Of a DNA stretch of 35,472 nucleotides, positions 15,516-23,735 are shown piece after piece. Location: assembly GCA_900551915.1 (NCBI GenBank), contig URXT01000018.1, positions 1 through 35,472 on the forward strand, given 5' to 3'. Each line of letters opens with the position of its first letter. Position 1 is the first letter of the stretch. The DNA is from an uncultured bacterium (GTDB lineage Bacteria > Cyanobacteriota > Vampirovibrionia > Gastranaerophilales > Gastranaerophilaceae). The notes beneath the pieces are model-generated. The model saw only the letters and a list, made by a program, of their open reading frames with translations, ran no database searches and was not told the origin of the DNA. The translations under genes and the position numbers were made by a program.

Positions 15516-15701
15516 ATGAAGCATTTAGTTGAACCTATCAGGGATAAAAAGCAAATAAAAGCAGTGGAAAATTACTTAGCACAGAAAAACCCGCGTAACA
15601 GATTATTGTTTGTTTTAGGTTGTAATTCTGGATTACGGGTTTCGGATATTCTGGCTCTCGATGTAAAAGATGTTCGCAACAAAACCCATAACGCTCATTA
15701 A
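15516..15701 (+). pseudogene. Truncated tyrosine recombinase (integrase), plus strand
   Basis: With AAAGGA before the ATG, the 61 residues begin like a phage integrase catalytic domain: RNRLLFVLGCNSGLRVSDIL holds the first catalytic Arg in the conserved GLRxSDxLxL context, then LDVKDV. The rest of the catalytic domain (HxxR and Tyr) is missing. Homology ends at about 15685, where a minus-strand integrase fragment begins. It was probably the element's own integrase before a deletion or rearrangement. Confidence 0.8.
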
Positions 15702-15943
15702 GATACTGCCTTTCATACTTGTTAATCCTATCAGCAAGAGTATGTTTTGTTGCCTCATAATATTTAGAAATTCGTCTATCCATCAGATTCCGTATCACGC
15801 TTGAAGTTTAAAGCATCTGTTTTTCTTCTAAAAGTTTTACAGACTAACTTATAACCTTTTTTACGAATTTTAACGAGCCAACGGGAGTTTCCATTTTTAT
15901 CAAAACGTTCTATGAGTGTAACCACAGCATTTTTACCTTTCAA
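15690..15943 (-). pseudogene. N-terminal remnant of a second integrase, minus strand
   Basis: Read on the minus strand from a TTG at 15943, the frame gives VVTLIERFDKNGNSRWLVKI and CKTFRRKTDALNFKRDTES. After a one-base shift near 15786 it continues MDRRISKYYEATKHTLADRI and KYERQYLNERYG. This is the AP2-like N-terminus plus core-binding start (TLADxIxxYxxxxL) of phage integrases. It breaks off at about 15690 against the plus-strand integrase fragment, so two integrase pieces meet tail to tail. The stretch 15944-16067 holds nothing I recognise. Confidence 0.65.
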
Positions 15944-16067
15944 ACATGTTCCAAATTTGTTCCAATTTAGTTTAGAATAATTTGAAACCTACTGATATTT
16001 ATTAAAAGAATAAAATAGCTAAACTTCAAGCCCTGACTTGATTTCAGCTATCAATAATTATCACTGG

Positions 16068-16096
16068 TTGACATCTTATACTGATTTTGTTACAAT
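16068..16096 (+). promoter_or_regulatory. Promoter of the intact tRNA-Lys, supplied by the element
   Basis: TTGACA (16068-16073), a 17-nt spacer and TACAAT (16091-16096) lie within element-derived sequence and give a start about 40 nt before the tRNA. Confidence 0.7.
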
Positions 16097-16145
16097 CAGT
16101 TTACAAAAGCGTGAAAATGCTTTAAAATCAAGAAAAAATGACTTT

Positions 16146-16218
<73 letters not shown>

Positions 16219-16372
16219 AATTAATATTTAAGAGGGTTTCCAACCTTTTTTAATGCTAAAATCTATACAAATTTACCCTCATAGTAAAAATAATGGTTCA
16301 CGAAAAATAATTTAATGAATTTTCTTACACTATAAATTATAATATAAATTTATAAAGATAGGAAGAAATAAA

Positions 16373-16630
16373 ATATCAATCGGTGAATTATTTATAGAGC
16401 TGGGTTTTGTCGGTAATCCTGAAACTGTAGAAAAGTTTAATAAAAAATAAACAGTCTTGCTAAAGACATGAATTTAACAGTTATAAGTACGGTTAAAGTT
16501 AACGGAGACATTCAAGAATTTAAAAAATGGTTTAAAACGTTTATTACAACGCTTAAAGCATTACACTTTGTTAGGATAATATCACAGATTGCTAATTTGC
16601 CAAAAGGTATCTCTGAAAGCAATCAGCCCA
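16373..16630 (+). pseudogene. Possible phage tape-measure protein remnant
   Basis: AGGAAG precedes an ATA (where an ATG may once have been) opening KISIGELFIELGFVGNPETV and EKFNKK to a TAA. One frame over, INSLAKDMNLTVISTVKVNG and DIQEFKKWFKTFITTLKALH continue, so the pieces join by one frameshift. The GELFxELGxxGNPETxxxFNxxI pattern resembles the N-terminus of phage tail tape-measure proteins. The assignment rests on this pattern only. Confidence 0.35.
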
Positions 16631-16986
16631 TGCATTATTGATATTCCCGAAAATCTATTAATGATATTAAAAGAAAATAAACGGAATTGTACAAGGCTAT
16701 CCAAATTAGTATTTCACAATAAAAAAGGTAATCCTCTCCATACTATATAATATGGAGCATGCTTATTTTCATCCATTAATTAATCTCTGTAACAAAATTT
16801 TAGATGAAGATAATCAGATATAAAAACTTAGATTTCACGATTTACGGACACATACGCTACCTATTTACTTTCAAAAGGAATTCCTGTAAAATATATTCAG
16901 AAACAATTAGGCATTCAACAGCGCGTATGAAAGTAGATACTTACGCAAGTGTAATACCAAGTGTAAACAAAACTAAAACTCAATAA
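16631..16986 (+). pseudogene. Decayed integrase next to tRNA-Ser
   Basis: Frames switching several times read IIDIPENLLMILKENKRNCT, LVFHNKKGNPLH, MEHAYFHPLINLCNKILDED, then HDLR, HTYATYLLSKGIPVKYIQKQ and HSTARMKVDTYASVIPSVNK. Restoring one C in each of the places CGG-CAC (near 16845) and GGC-CAT (near 16911) rebuilds the HDLRHTYATxLLxxGxxxxxIQxxLGHSxxxxTxxTYA core with the catalytic HxxR, GHS and Tyr. It ends 8 nt before a tRNA-Ser gene, the usual place for the integrase of an element using that tRNA. Confidence 0.8.
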
Positions 16987-16993
16987 ACAAAAT

Positions 16994-17080
16994 AGAGAGG
17001 TGTCCGAGCGGTTTAAGGTGCAATCTTGGAAAGGTTGTGTGGGAGCAATTCCACCGTGGGTTCGAATCCCATCCTCTCTG
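16994..17080 (+). tRNA. tRNA-Ser (GGA)
   Basis: The 87-nt class II tRNA has acceptor AGAGAGG/CCTCTCT, anticodon loop with GGA, a long variable arm (GTGGGAGCAATTCCAC) and T arm GTGGG-TTCGAAT-CCCAT. CCA is not encoded. Confidence 0.92.
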
Positions 17081-17131
17081 ATTTTAATTAAAATTGTTAT
17101 TTTTGTTATAAATTATTATTAAAATACATAT

Positions 17132-17218
17132 GGAGAGGTGTCCGAGTGGCTTAAGGTGCGGATCTCGAAAGTCTGTGAAGGGCAAAACCTTCCGTGGGTT
17201 CAAATCCCACCCTCTCCG
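17132..17218 (+). tRNA. tRNA-Ser (CGA)
   Basis: The 87-nt class II tRNA has acceptor GGAGAGG/CCTCTCC, anticodon CGA in CTCGAAA, a long variable arm (GAAGGGCAAAACCTTC) and T arm GTGGG-TTCAAAT-CCCAC. It is a tandem neighbour of tRNA-Ser(GGA). Confidence 0.93.
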
Positions 17219-17234
17219 CTTTTAGTCCAGTACG

Positions 17235-17261
17235 AAAAACCTCCCACAACGGGCGGTTTTT
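17235..17261 (+). terminator. Terminator after the tRNA-Ser genes (bidirectional)
   Basis: AAAAACC-T-CCC-ACAAC-GGG-C-GGTTTTT hairpin, 16 nt after the second tRNA-Ser. It also serves the convergent gene at 17277. Confidence 0.8.
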
Positions 17262-17276
17262 GTCATGCTAAAATAT

Positions 17277-17498
17277 TTAGAGAATTTTCAAGCCTTGGGC
17301 ATAAGGTGCAACATGGCCTACGGGATCAAACCAAGTTTCTACTTTTTTAACAAAAGTATCAGTTTTTAATTTGGACGTGTATTCCAAATCCGACAGAGTC
17401 ACTTTTACAGGCTTAGTTGCAAGCAAACTTTTCCCGCTTGTTCGTGTCCAGGCAATAATTTCTTTCCCTATAGTTGTTCCGACTTTTCCTATTCCCAT
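17277..17498 (-). CDS. Small hypothetical protein (73 aa)
   Basis: ATG at 17498 with AGGGA 8 nt upstream. The sequence runs MGIGKVGTTIGKEIIAWTRT and ends DPVGHVAPYAQGLKIL. It is basic and amphipathic, with no signal peptide or membrane segment. The complete frame with a ribosome binding site and a terminator directly downstream argues for a real gene. Family not recognised. Confidence 0.55.
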   Translation of the reverse strand: MGIGKVGTTIGKEIIAWTRTSGKSLLATKPVKVTLSDLEYTSKLKTDTFVKKVETWFDPVGHVAPYAQGLKIL

Positions 17499-17797
17499 TA
17501 ATAATTTCCCTAGATTTTTTATGCCAAAAATTGCCTAATTGTTATAAAATGTAACAAACATTCTTTCTCTAAGAAGGATTGGAAATGGTCAAACTCTCTG
17601 TTTAATATACTCAAACCGACTGTCATTTTATAACAGCCGAAAATTCTCTTTTTAAAATTTCAAAGGTGCAGATTGGTAAAATTATATTTATAGAAATCAT
17701 TATAAATCCTGAAGCTGCTTGTTAATTTCGTCAAAAAAAATCATTCCATACACTAAGTAATGAATTTTCCAAGATATTTCTATAATAAGTATAATAA

Positions 17798-18124
17798 ACT
17801 TCCTTAAACAAAAAAATATTATTAGAAATAAAAAAGAAGCTGAACTTAAATATAAAACTTGTTGTATTCAATTGTAAATATATACATTTAACAGCTGAAG
17901 ATATTTATCTGATTACAGATATTGGACTTAAAAACTTAATGAAAATTCTTGATTATTTAGATGACAAATTTGATAAAGAGTCAGTCGTGGATGTTTTATC
18001 TGAATACATTTATCTTTTAGGTCAGGATAAGAATTTTTCCAATAGTAAAATTTATGAAATAATAGATTTGGTATTTCATAAATGTACTCAATTAACTGAT
18101 GATATTCCTGTTGTAAAAGTCTAA
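17798..18124 (+). pseudogene. ORF remnant lacking a start (C-terminal part of an unknown protein)
   Basis: The frame is open from 17798 with no start codon until an ATG at 17939, which lacks a ribosome binding site. Protein-like sequence continues across it: LVVFNCKYIHLTAEDIYLIT, KNLMKILDYLDDKFDKESVV, IYEIIDLVFHKCTQLTDDIP. It looks like the tail of a longer gene whose front is lost. The stretch 17499-17797 shows short readable pieces (for example KVQIGKIIFIEIIINPEAA near 17665) but no intact gene. Confidence 0.35.
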
Positions 18125-18188
18125 GTTTGCACAGACGTTTGGTATTTCCGTTAAAAAATTTCCCAGCTTTTTCAAATGAGCTGTTACA

Positions 18189-18710
18189 TTAATACTTATA
18201 AAATAATCTTGATGTATCAATTCCTTCAATTTGCAATAATTTGATTTTTAAATCCACACCGCCTGCATAACCTGTCAGATTACCGTTTTGTCCGATAACT
18301 CTGTGGCAAGGAATTATGATTGATATTGGGTTGTGTCCGACTGCTCCGCCTACGGCTTGACAAGACATTCTAGGACACGCCCTGTTGAAAGCAAGCTCAT
18401 TCGCAATTTGACCATATGTTGTGGTTTTTCCATATGGAATTCGTTTGAGAATTTCCCATACCTCGTGCCTGAAATCTGAACCTTGTTCGTTTAATTTGGG
18501 AGTAAATCCTGGATTTTCCCCGCTAAAATAAATATCGAGCCATTCTTTTGTCTCGTTAAAAACATCCAAATCTTTTCTTTTTGCTTCTTTTGAAAATTTT
18601 TCACAGTAATATTTTTGGCCTTCAAGCCATAGTCCGATTAATGCATTTCCGTCACTTCCGAGTGTAATTCTGCTTATCGGCGACTCGTAATAATCTATAT
18701 AATACTCCAT
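18189..18710 (-). CDS. ogt: Methylated-DNA--protein-cysteine methyltransferase
   Basis: Repairs O6-alkylguanine by moving the alkyl group onto its own cysteine in a single-use reaction. The 173-residue protein has an N-terminal ribonuclease-like domain (1-80) and the helix-turn-helix DNA-binding part (RIPYGKTTTYGQIA). The active-site IPCHRVIG carries the acceptor Cys135, and GYAGGVDLKIKLLQIEG follows. The length is normal for Ogt/AdaC-type enzymes. A short frame ends 8 nt upstream, so the start may be coupled to it. No strong Shine-Dalgarno is present. Confidence 0.95.
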   Translation of the reverse strand: MEYYIDYYESPISRITLGSDGNALIGLWLEGQKYYCEKFSKEAKRKDLDVFNETKEWLDIYFSGENPGFTPKLNEQGSDFRHEVWEILKRIPYGKTTTYGQIANELAFNRACPRMSCQAVGGAVGHNPISIIIPCHRVIGQNGNLTGYAGGVDLKIKLLQIEGIDTSRLFYKY

Positions 18711-18718
18711 ATCATACT

Positions 18719-18832
18719 TTACCGATTCGTTAATCGCAGACGCAATGTTACCAAGATAGCTTCCATTGATTGCTGGTCATTTGAATGCTTCATTAAGTTG
18801 TCGTCTATAATTTTACTGACTATTATTCTCAT
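18719..18832 (-). other. Possible 37-aa ORF upstream of ogt
   Basis: An ATG at 18832 gives MRIIVSKIIDDNLMKHSNDQ and ends RLRLTNR 8 nt before the ogt ATG. There is no clear ribosome binding site, so it may be a leader peptide or a remnant. Confidence 0.2.
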
Positions 18833-19014
18833 GTTCTTGTGAACTTTTAATGTAGAGTATAATAGCATTTTGAATATTTCGCAAGTCTGTAATTGAACAT
18901 TTGAAAACTTTAAAGAAGCTTATTATTTGTTAAAGTTTTATACAACAAGTGTTTTCAGAGATTGTAAATTTTTATAAAATTTGTAAAAGGAGCTAAAAAT
19001 ATTTTTTTACATTG

Positions 19015-19122
19015 TTAAACATTTTCATTAGGCTTAGTTTCATGCCAAAAAATATACCTCAATCCTGTATTAGCCGCGATACCGTTTCTGTCTCCGTGGC
19101 GTAACTTTGCCTTAAAAACCTG
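19015..19122 (-). other. Short gene fragment in a long intergenic stretch
   Basis: Within the 450 nt between 18833 and 19287, the minus strand reads QVFKAKLRHGDRNGIAANTG and LRYIFWHETKPNENV to a TAA, with no start codon. The codon choice looks coding, so this is probably the tail of a lost gene. An AT-rich promoter-like region precedes the gene at 19288. Nothing else is seen. Confidence 0.25.
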
Positions 19123-19287
19123 TCAACGTATGCATTTTCATTTCAATTACGATTAATGCTTAGATGAAAACACTGTCTAGCAAGCAAATTAAATAATAGT
19201 TATAATAAGAATGTTTTAAAAATTTACAACAGCTTGCTAAAAAATTTAACACAAATATATCGGTACAATAACAAGGAAGAAATATAA

Positions 19288-20253
19288 ATGGCAAAATTAA
19301 AAGAAAAAATTTTACAAGCATTGAAAAACAGTAGGCAATTAGAGATTGCACTAGATGACGTATCTAAATCACAAGAAAATTTATTAAAAAACCATTCTAA
19401 TCCTGTTTTTTATCAAAAAAATAAAAATAAAATTTTAAAAAAATTTATTGATTTAAAAAATATTGCAAAATCCTTGCATCGATATAATAAACTGAATGAA
19501 AATAATTATGTTCAGGATGCTCAGGAAGAAAAAGAAAATATTGAAACTACAGTTTTAAAAGGCGGCATTAGTTATAATAAATATATTTGGCACTCTGAAA
19601 ACAGTGAAAATACTCGTGATATTTGAAAATCTTTAGATGGCACAGAATTTGACTTTTACGATGAAGTTCCCCAAAGACCTCACCCGAATTGCAAAGTACG
19701 GTTGAAATTGTAGAAGAAACAAGTTCAAACGGTGATTCTGAAACGGCTACAGAAGAAAATGATGATTCTAATAAACAGCCTTCTCAAAATCCAACACCTC
19801 AACCTACATCTAAATCCCCACAACCAAATCCTGCACCTAAAAATCCTCCACAAACTCAACCTCAAAGATGGATAAAACCTTGTAATGGGTCTATTGTAGG
19901 AATATATGGCGAACCAAGGCGCACGCATACACATAATGGTATTGATATTGCTGTTTCAATAGGAACACCAATAAAGGCTATTGCTGACGGAACAGTTATT
20001 CGAAATGGAAAAGTTGATGGTTATGGAAATTGGGTTGTAGTTGACCACGGTAACATAAACGGTGTCAGAGTAACAAGTGAGTATGGTCATTTGTCTTCTT
20101 GGAGTGTTAAAACTGGCCAAAAGGTTAAAAAGGAGAAGAAATTGCTAAATCTGGAAATACAGGGTATTCTCAGGGGCCTCATTTACATATAACTATTAGA
20201 AATGGATTTTTCAAGGCAAAGCTGTGGATCCAGCAATATATATTGATTTTTAA
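19288..20253 (+). pseudogene. Broken MuF-like + Pro-rich linker + M23 peptidase gene
   Basis: After AAGGAAG and the ATG at 19288 comes a helical module (SLHRYNKLNENNYV) and a MuF motif (YNKYIWHSENSENTRDI, stop, KSLDGTEF, RPHPNCK). A Pro/Gln-rich linker (about 19770-19865) leads to an M23 (LytM) endopeptidase domain with HNGIDI, NWVVVDHG and HLHI metal-binding motifs. Four lesions are visible. A TGA at 19624 stands where the gene at 14178 has Cys. A lost T near 19697 breaks the frame (restoring it gives CKC). One lost G near 20135 and one lost T near 20206 break the peptidase end (restored: GPHLHITIRNG and GKAVDPAIYIDF to the TAA at 20251). The intact ancestor would be a peptidoglycan-cleaving protein carried on a MuF front. 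Confidence 0.82.
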
Positions 20254-20299
20254 TTAGTTTTTGAAGACATATTATCGATTTGTTTGCGATACTTCTCAA

Positions 20300-20759
20300 T
20301 TACTTTGTTTTTTTGTACATGTAATGTATTATTTTTATAAGTTTTGTTTGATCAACATCGTTATCTATAAAATACGTATGCAAAAATGTTTCCATAGGAA
20401 TAGTACTGTCTGTTCCTATGGGTACAAGTTTAATTCCTAAGTATTTTTCTTGTGTAATTTTCATTAATTTATCATACAATTGCATATCCGCAGCAGGAAG
20501 AACAACTTCTTGCGTAAGTACTAAATTTATTGAATCATCAATATTATATCCATTATAAAAAATTTTATTTCGTAATGACTTTGCATATTTGACTTCATTG
20601 TCAATTTTTTTTATCACTTGCGGATATTGTTCGTCAAGAATCCATTACATTTCGGCTTTGTATTGTTTGCTTAAGGTTTCAGGAATAGGCTTGTATTCTG
20701 CCATAGCAGGAATACAAAAAAAATAATAATGACAACAAAGTAATAAAAAATTTCTTCAT
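20300..20759 (-). pseudogene. Broken gene for a small secreted protein
   Basis: The ATG at 20759 starts a signal peptide (MKKFFITLLSLL). The frame slips in a run of 8 T; with 7 T it would continue to IPAMAEYKPIPETLSKQYKA. An in-frame TAA then follows an ATG near 20640. After it the sequence WILDEQYPQVIKKIDNEVKY runs open to 20300, ending IHYMYKKTK. So there are a frameshift and a nonsense mutation in an otherwise readable gene of about 150 codons. Family unknown; DUF2059-like proteins have similar size and export but I see no firm match. Confidence 0.6.
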
Positions 20760-20894
20760 AATTATCCAATAGGTTTATATACATTAATAGCTTCTATTAT
20801 CGGACATTAGCTTATAAGTTTTATTTATCTCAAGACGCTAAAAGTCGAACTTTTGTACAAACTTACTAAAAACAGGGCTGTATCTATAGTTCAA

Positions 20895-21070
20895 AAAGGA
20901 CTCTTTTTATTTGCGGAAAGAGAATTTTGGTGCAATTTGAATGGAAACCGCCTAAAATTACTAATAGAGAATTCTCTTAAAATCCAGAAAGCCCCCACCG
21001 TGTGGGCAAATTGGCATTAAAAATTAGCGCAATCACGCTCTATATTTATTATTGATGGAGCGAACGAAAA
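20895..21070 (+). repeat. Direct repeat, copy A (about 176 bp)
   Basis: Diverged copy of 23736-23911. Shared blocks in the same order are an AAAGGACT...GCGGAAAGAGAATTTTGG stretch, AATTCTCTTAAA, a GC-rich hairpin (GCCCCCAC-CGT-GTGGGC), CATTAAAAA, and a final GATGGAGCGAACGAAAAG. The hairpin has different bases but is conserved as a stem in both copies. The flanking stretch 20760-20894 shows nothing else. Confidence 0.7.
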
Positions 21071-21202
21071 GTCGAAATATTGTTCAAGATTTTCCCATTA
21101 TGTATTTTATTCTATTTATAGTATTGCTCTTATATTCGTTTATATCAAGCATTTTTCGTACTTTTGTATCTTTTGCACATAATTTTTAAAAGAAAATTCC
21201 TT

Positions 21203-21601
21203 TTATTTCCGAGCAAGCGAATCAATTTCTTGTAATTTTTCTAGTCCCGAAATGAAATAAATAGTCTGTTCAATATTCTTGGGCGACAGGGTTGTTTTTG
21301 TGGCAAGAAGCTCGCGCAATTGATCTTCAAAGGATTTTTCTTCTGTTGTTTTTGCAGGTTGTTCAAACAAAATATCGGCAAGAGCGAATAATTCATGTTC
21401 AAACATTAAAGCATCACTCAGTTGCTTTAATGTGATTGCTTTTGGGAAATTAGGCATTGAGGCGTTTTCAAGTTTCGCAATCAAAGCAGCACTTATTCCT
21501 GACTTTTCGCTCAATTCTCGCATGGTCAAATTCAGAGATTGTCGTCTGTTTTTTATTACAGTCCCGAATTTTTCAAGTTGTTGTCGTTTATCCATAATCA
21601 A
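21203..21601 (-). CDS. XRE-family transcriptional regulator
   Basis: The 132-residue protein has a Cro/C1-type helix-turn-helix at about residues 12-68 (NRRQSLNLTMRELSEKSGIS, AALIAKLENASMPNFPKAIT, LKQLSDAL). The C-terminal tail of about 60 residues (EDQLRELLATKTTLSPKNIE) probably mediates dimerisation or sensing. It is divergent from the DuOB-DUF488 operon across 105 nt that contain two inverted repeats, so it is likely the cassette's repressor. The frame starts with MIMDKRQQ; the second Met may be the true start. Confidence 0.88.
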   Translation of the reverse strand: MIMDKRQQLEKFGTVIKNRRQSLNLTMRELSEKSGISAALIAKLENASMPNFPKAITLKQLSDALMFEHELFALADILFEQPAKTTEEKSFEDQLRELLATKTTLSPKNIEQTIYFISGLEKLQEIDSLARK

Positions 21602-21636
21602 ATTCTATCATAATTTTCAATAAAAGTAAACAAGAG

Positions 21637-21687
21637 TTGACAAATATAAACAGCATATGTTTTTATATTAATAAACAAACGTTTATT
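21637..21687 (+). promoter_or_regulatory. Promoter with two operator-like inverted repeats
   Basis: TTGACA (21637-21642), the repeat AAACA-GCATA-TGTTT (21648-21662), a TATATT-like -10 (21664-21669, spacing not ideal) and the perfect AATAAAC-AAAC-GTTTATT (21670-21687) lie between the XRE gene and the ATG at 21707. Overlap with the promoter suits repression. Confidence 0.6.
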
Positions 21688-21706
21688 AATTAAAAAGGAG
21701 ACATCT

Positions 21707-22603
21707 ATGACAAATACAGAATTATTAAAACAAATCAAAACAATCGAAGATTTAATCACACGACAATATATGCATTTACCGGAGGCTGAGAAGGCTAATG
21801 CAATGAGTTTGTACAAACAATTGAAGGATTTAGGGCAATCACTTTACAGGCATGAAATACTTTTAAAAAACGGATTAACTAAGGAGGCAAACGCAGAAAT
21901 CGGGAAGATTAATGAATTGGCGAGGCTTATGAATTTATGCTATAATCCAATCAAAAGGACAGAACAAGCGCAAAAGGACATTATGATTTTGACAAAATCC
22001 AGTAAGCATCATGATTATTGTGTTGCAGGTATTGACTGCGCAACAGGTAAATTTGTCCGTTTGATGTCAAACAATGATGACAAAGAGGGCGCGTTATCAG
22101 GGGATCACATGCTCTATGACTATGATGCTGAAGCCCAAATTCTTGATATCGCAAGGGTTAAAATTGTTAAAAATTCTCCGACAAAAATTCAGCCCGAAAA
22201 TGTACTTATTGACGAAAATGACAAATGGCAAAAAATTGCGACAGTGCCATTGCAAGAAACTTTTAAATATTTAAATAATGATGTTGAGTATATTTTTTGC
22301 AATAACAAACCATACTTGACAAAAGAAGAAGCCGAAAGCTGTAATTGTTCTCTTATTTTTGTTCAAGTTCAAAATGCACATGTTTATACAATCGACGATA
22401 TACAAGATAGAAAAAAGACAAAAATGTCCTTTGTTTTTAATGGTGAAGAATATAAAGACATTGCCATCACTGATCCTGATTATCGTGATAAAAATGAAAA
22501 ACTTGTAAGGGCAAATATAGTATTCAGCCTCCCGGATGGCGATTGGAGCGAAGAACATGGAAAATATTATAAATTTGCAGCTAAAATATTCAAGGTGGCT
22601 TGA
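21707..22603 (+). CDS. Helical N-terminal module fused to a dual-OB (DuOB) domain
   Basis: The 298-residue protein has a helical front (1-80) whose DLGQSLYRHEILLKNGLTKE block matches the MuF-like protein at 14178 (EIEHSLYRYNTFITGNLTKE). A domain like the dual OB-fold proteins encoded beside DUF488 genes follows: MILTKSSKHHDYCVAGIDCA, TGKFVRLMSN, a QPENVLID segment and ITDPDYRDKNEKLV, ending GKYYKFAAKIFKV. The cysteine-rich CVAGIDCATGK start is typical. The biochemical role of DuOB is not established; OB folds often bind nucleic acids. AAAGGAG precedes the ATG, and the next gene starts 8 nt after the stop. Confidence 0.72.
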   Translation: MTNTELLKQIKTIEDLITRQYMHLPEAEKANAMSLYKQLKDLGQSLYRHEILLKNGLTKEANAEIGKINELARLMNLCYNPIKRTEQAQKDIMILTKSSKHHDYCVAGIDCATGKFVRLMSNNDDKEGALSGDHMLYDYDAEAQILDIARVKIVKNSPTKIQPENVLIDENDKWQKIATVPLQETFKYLNNDVEYIFCNNKPYLTKEEAESCNCSLIFVQVQNAHVYTIDDIQDRKKTKMSFVFNGEEYKDIAITDPDYRDKNEKLVRANIVFSLPDGDWSEEHGKYYKFAAKIFKVA

Positions 22604-22611
22604 GGTAATAC

Positions 22612-23220
22612 ATGGCAAATATTTTCACAATAGGATATAGTGCTTTTGGCATTGATGAGTTTATAGATGAATTACAAAAGAATTCAATAGTTTGTGTTGT
22701 CGATGTCAGAAGCAATCCTGTGTCCGGCGAATATTATAAAGATTATAACGGGTATAATTTAGAAAAAATATTAAAACAACACGATATACATTATCGTTCT
22801 TATGCACGTGAGTTTGGTGCGAGACAGGACGACCCGGCATTTTTCTCAGACGAAGGTTATGTGGATTTTGAAAAATTCACTCAATCTGAACAGTTTAAAA
22901 ATGGGTTAGCTAAAGTTAAAGCGGGATTTGATAAAAATTATAATTGCGTTCTTATGTGCGCTGAAAAAGACCCAATAAATTGTCATCGTAGTATTATGAT
23001 TGCTCATGCCTTGCAAAAAACCGGAATAGAAGTTTTAAACATATTGGGAAATGGAAAAATTGAACGACAAAGTGAGACAGAACAACGACTTTTGAATATT
23101 TACTTTCCAAATCGCAAACAACAGAGGTTATTTGAGGAAATACCAGCTGAAGAAGTATTAATTGAACAGGCTTATAAAAAACAAAATGAAAAAATCGGAT
23201 ATAGATTGGAAAATATATGA
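22612..23220 (+). CDS. DUF488 family protein, first of two
   Basis: The 202-residue protein has the DUF488 signature: IFTIGYSAFGIDEFIDEL, the VVDVRSNPVSGEYYKDYN loop, RSYAREFGAR, and VLMCAEKDPINCHRSIMIAH with the conserved Cys and CHR. Family members are small enzymes-to-be with a conserved Cys/Arg centre, often found in variable genome regions; their reaction is unknown. It ends with a basic C-terminal helix. The stop overlaps the next ATG by 4 nt. Confidence 0.88.
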   Translation: MANIFTIGYSAFGIDEFIDELQKNSIVCVVDVRSNPVSGEYYKDYNGYNLEKILKQHDIHYRSYAREFGARQDDPAFFSDEGYVDFEKFTQSEQFKNGLAKVKAGFDKNYNCVLMCAEKDPINCHRSIMIAHALQKTGIEVLNILGNGKIERQSETEQRLLNIYFPNRKQQRLFEEIPAEEVLIEQAYKKQNEKIGYRLENI

Positions 23221-23660
23221 AGATCTTCACAATTGGATATACACAAAAAAGTGCTGAAGAGTTTTTTGACTTATTAATCGCAAATAAAGTAGAATGCCTT
23301 ATTGACGTTCGTCTAAATAATTCTTCTCAGCTTGCGGCGTTCACTAAACATCGAGATTTGGAATACTTTTTGAAAGTCATTGCCAATATAAATTATATTC
23401 ACGATGTAAAATACGCACCGACAAAAGATATTTTGGATGATTATAAAAAAAGTAAAATTTCATGGCAAGCTTATGAAGTCCAATATAAAAAACTGATTTC
23501 AGAGCGAAAAGTTGAGAATTTATTCAAAAATGACATAGAAGATAAATATTCAAATATTTGTTTTCTTTGTAGTGAATTCGCCTCAAAACAATGTCATAGA
23601 CGGATATTAGCGGAATACTTAAAAAGTATTTTAAATGATATAGAGGTTATTCATTTGTGA
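23217..23660 (+). CDS. DUF488 family protein, second of two
   Basis: The 147-residue short DUF488 protein has KIFTIGYTQKSAEEFFDLLI, LIDVRLNNSSQLAAFTKHRD and CFLCSEFASKQCHRRILAEY. It keeps the Cys-x-E and CHRR positions but lacks the extended C-terminus of its neighbour. The LDEYKK-like middle (ILDDYKKSKISWQAYEVQYK) is of the kind seen in the short subfamily. An ATGA overlap couples it to the first copy. Two different DUF488 types in one operon suggest a heteromeric unit. Confidence 0.87.
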   Translation: MKIFTIGYTQKSAEEFFDLLIANKVECLIDVRLNNSSQLAAFTKHRDLEYFLKVIANINYIHDVKYAPTKDILDDYKKSKISWQAYEVQYKKLISERKVENLFKNDIEDKYSNICFLCSEFASKQCHRRILAEYLKSILNDIEVIHL

Positions 23661-23735
23661 TAATAAAGTACAAAAATTTGTCTCCGTTGTCTTTAGGGTT
23701 GGGAGTCGACTGAAAACTTGGTCAATGTATTTAAG

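Noticed and set aside
19624..19626. TGA in the MuF motif as selenocysteine or other recoding, since it aligns with Cys
   Set aside because: No SECIS-like hairpin was recognised, and the same gene has three further frame lesions, so decay is the simpler reading.
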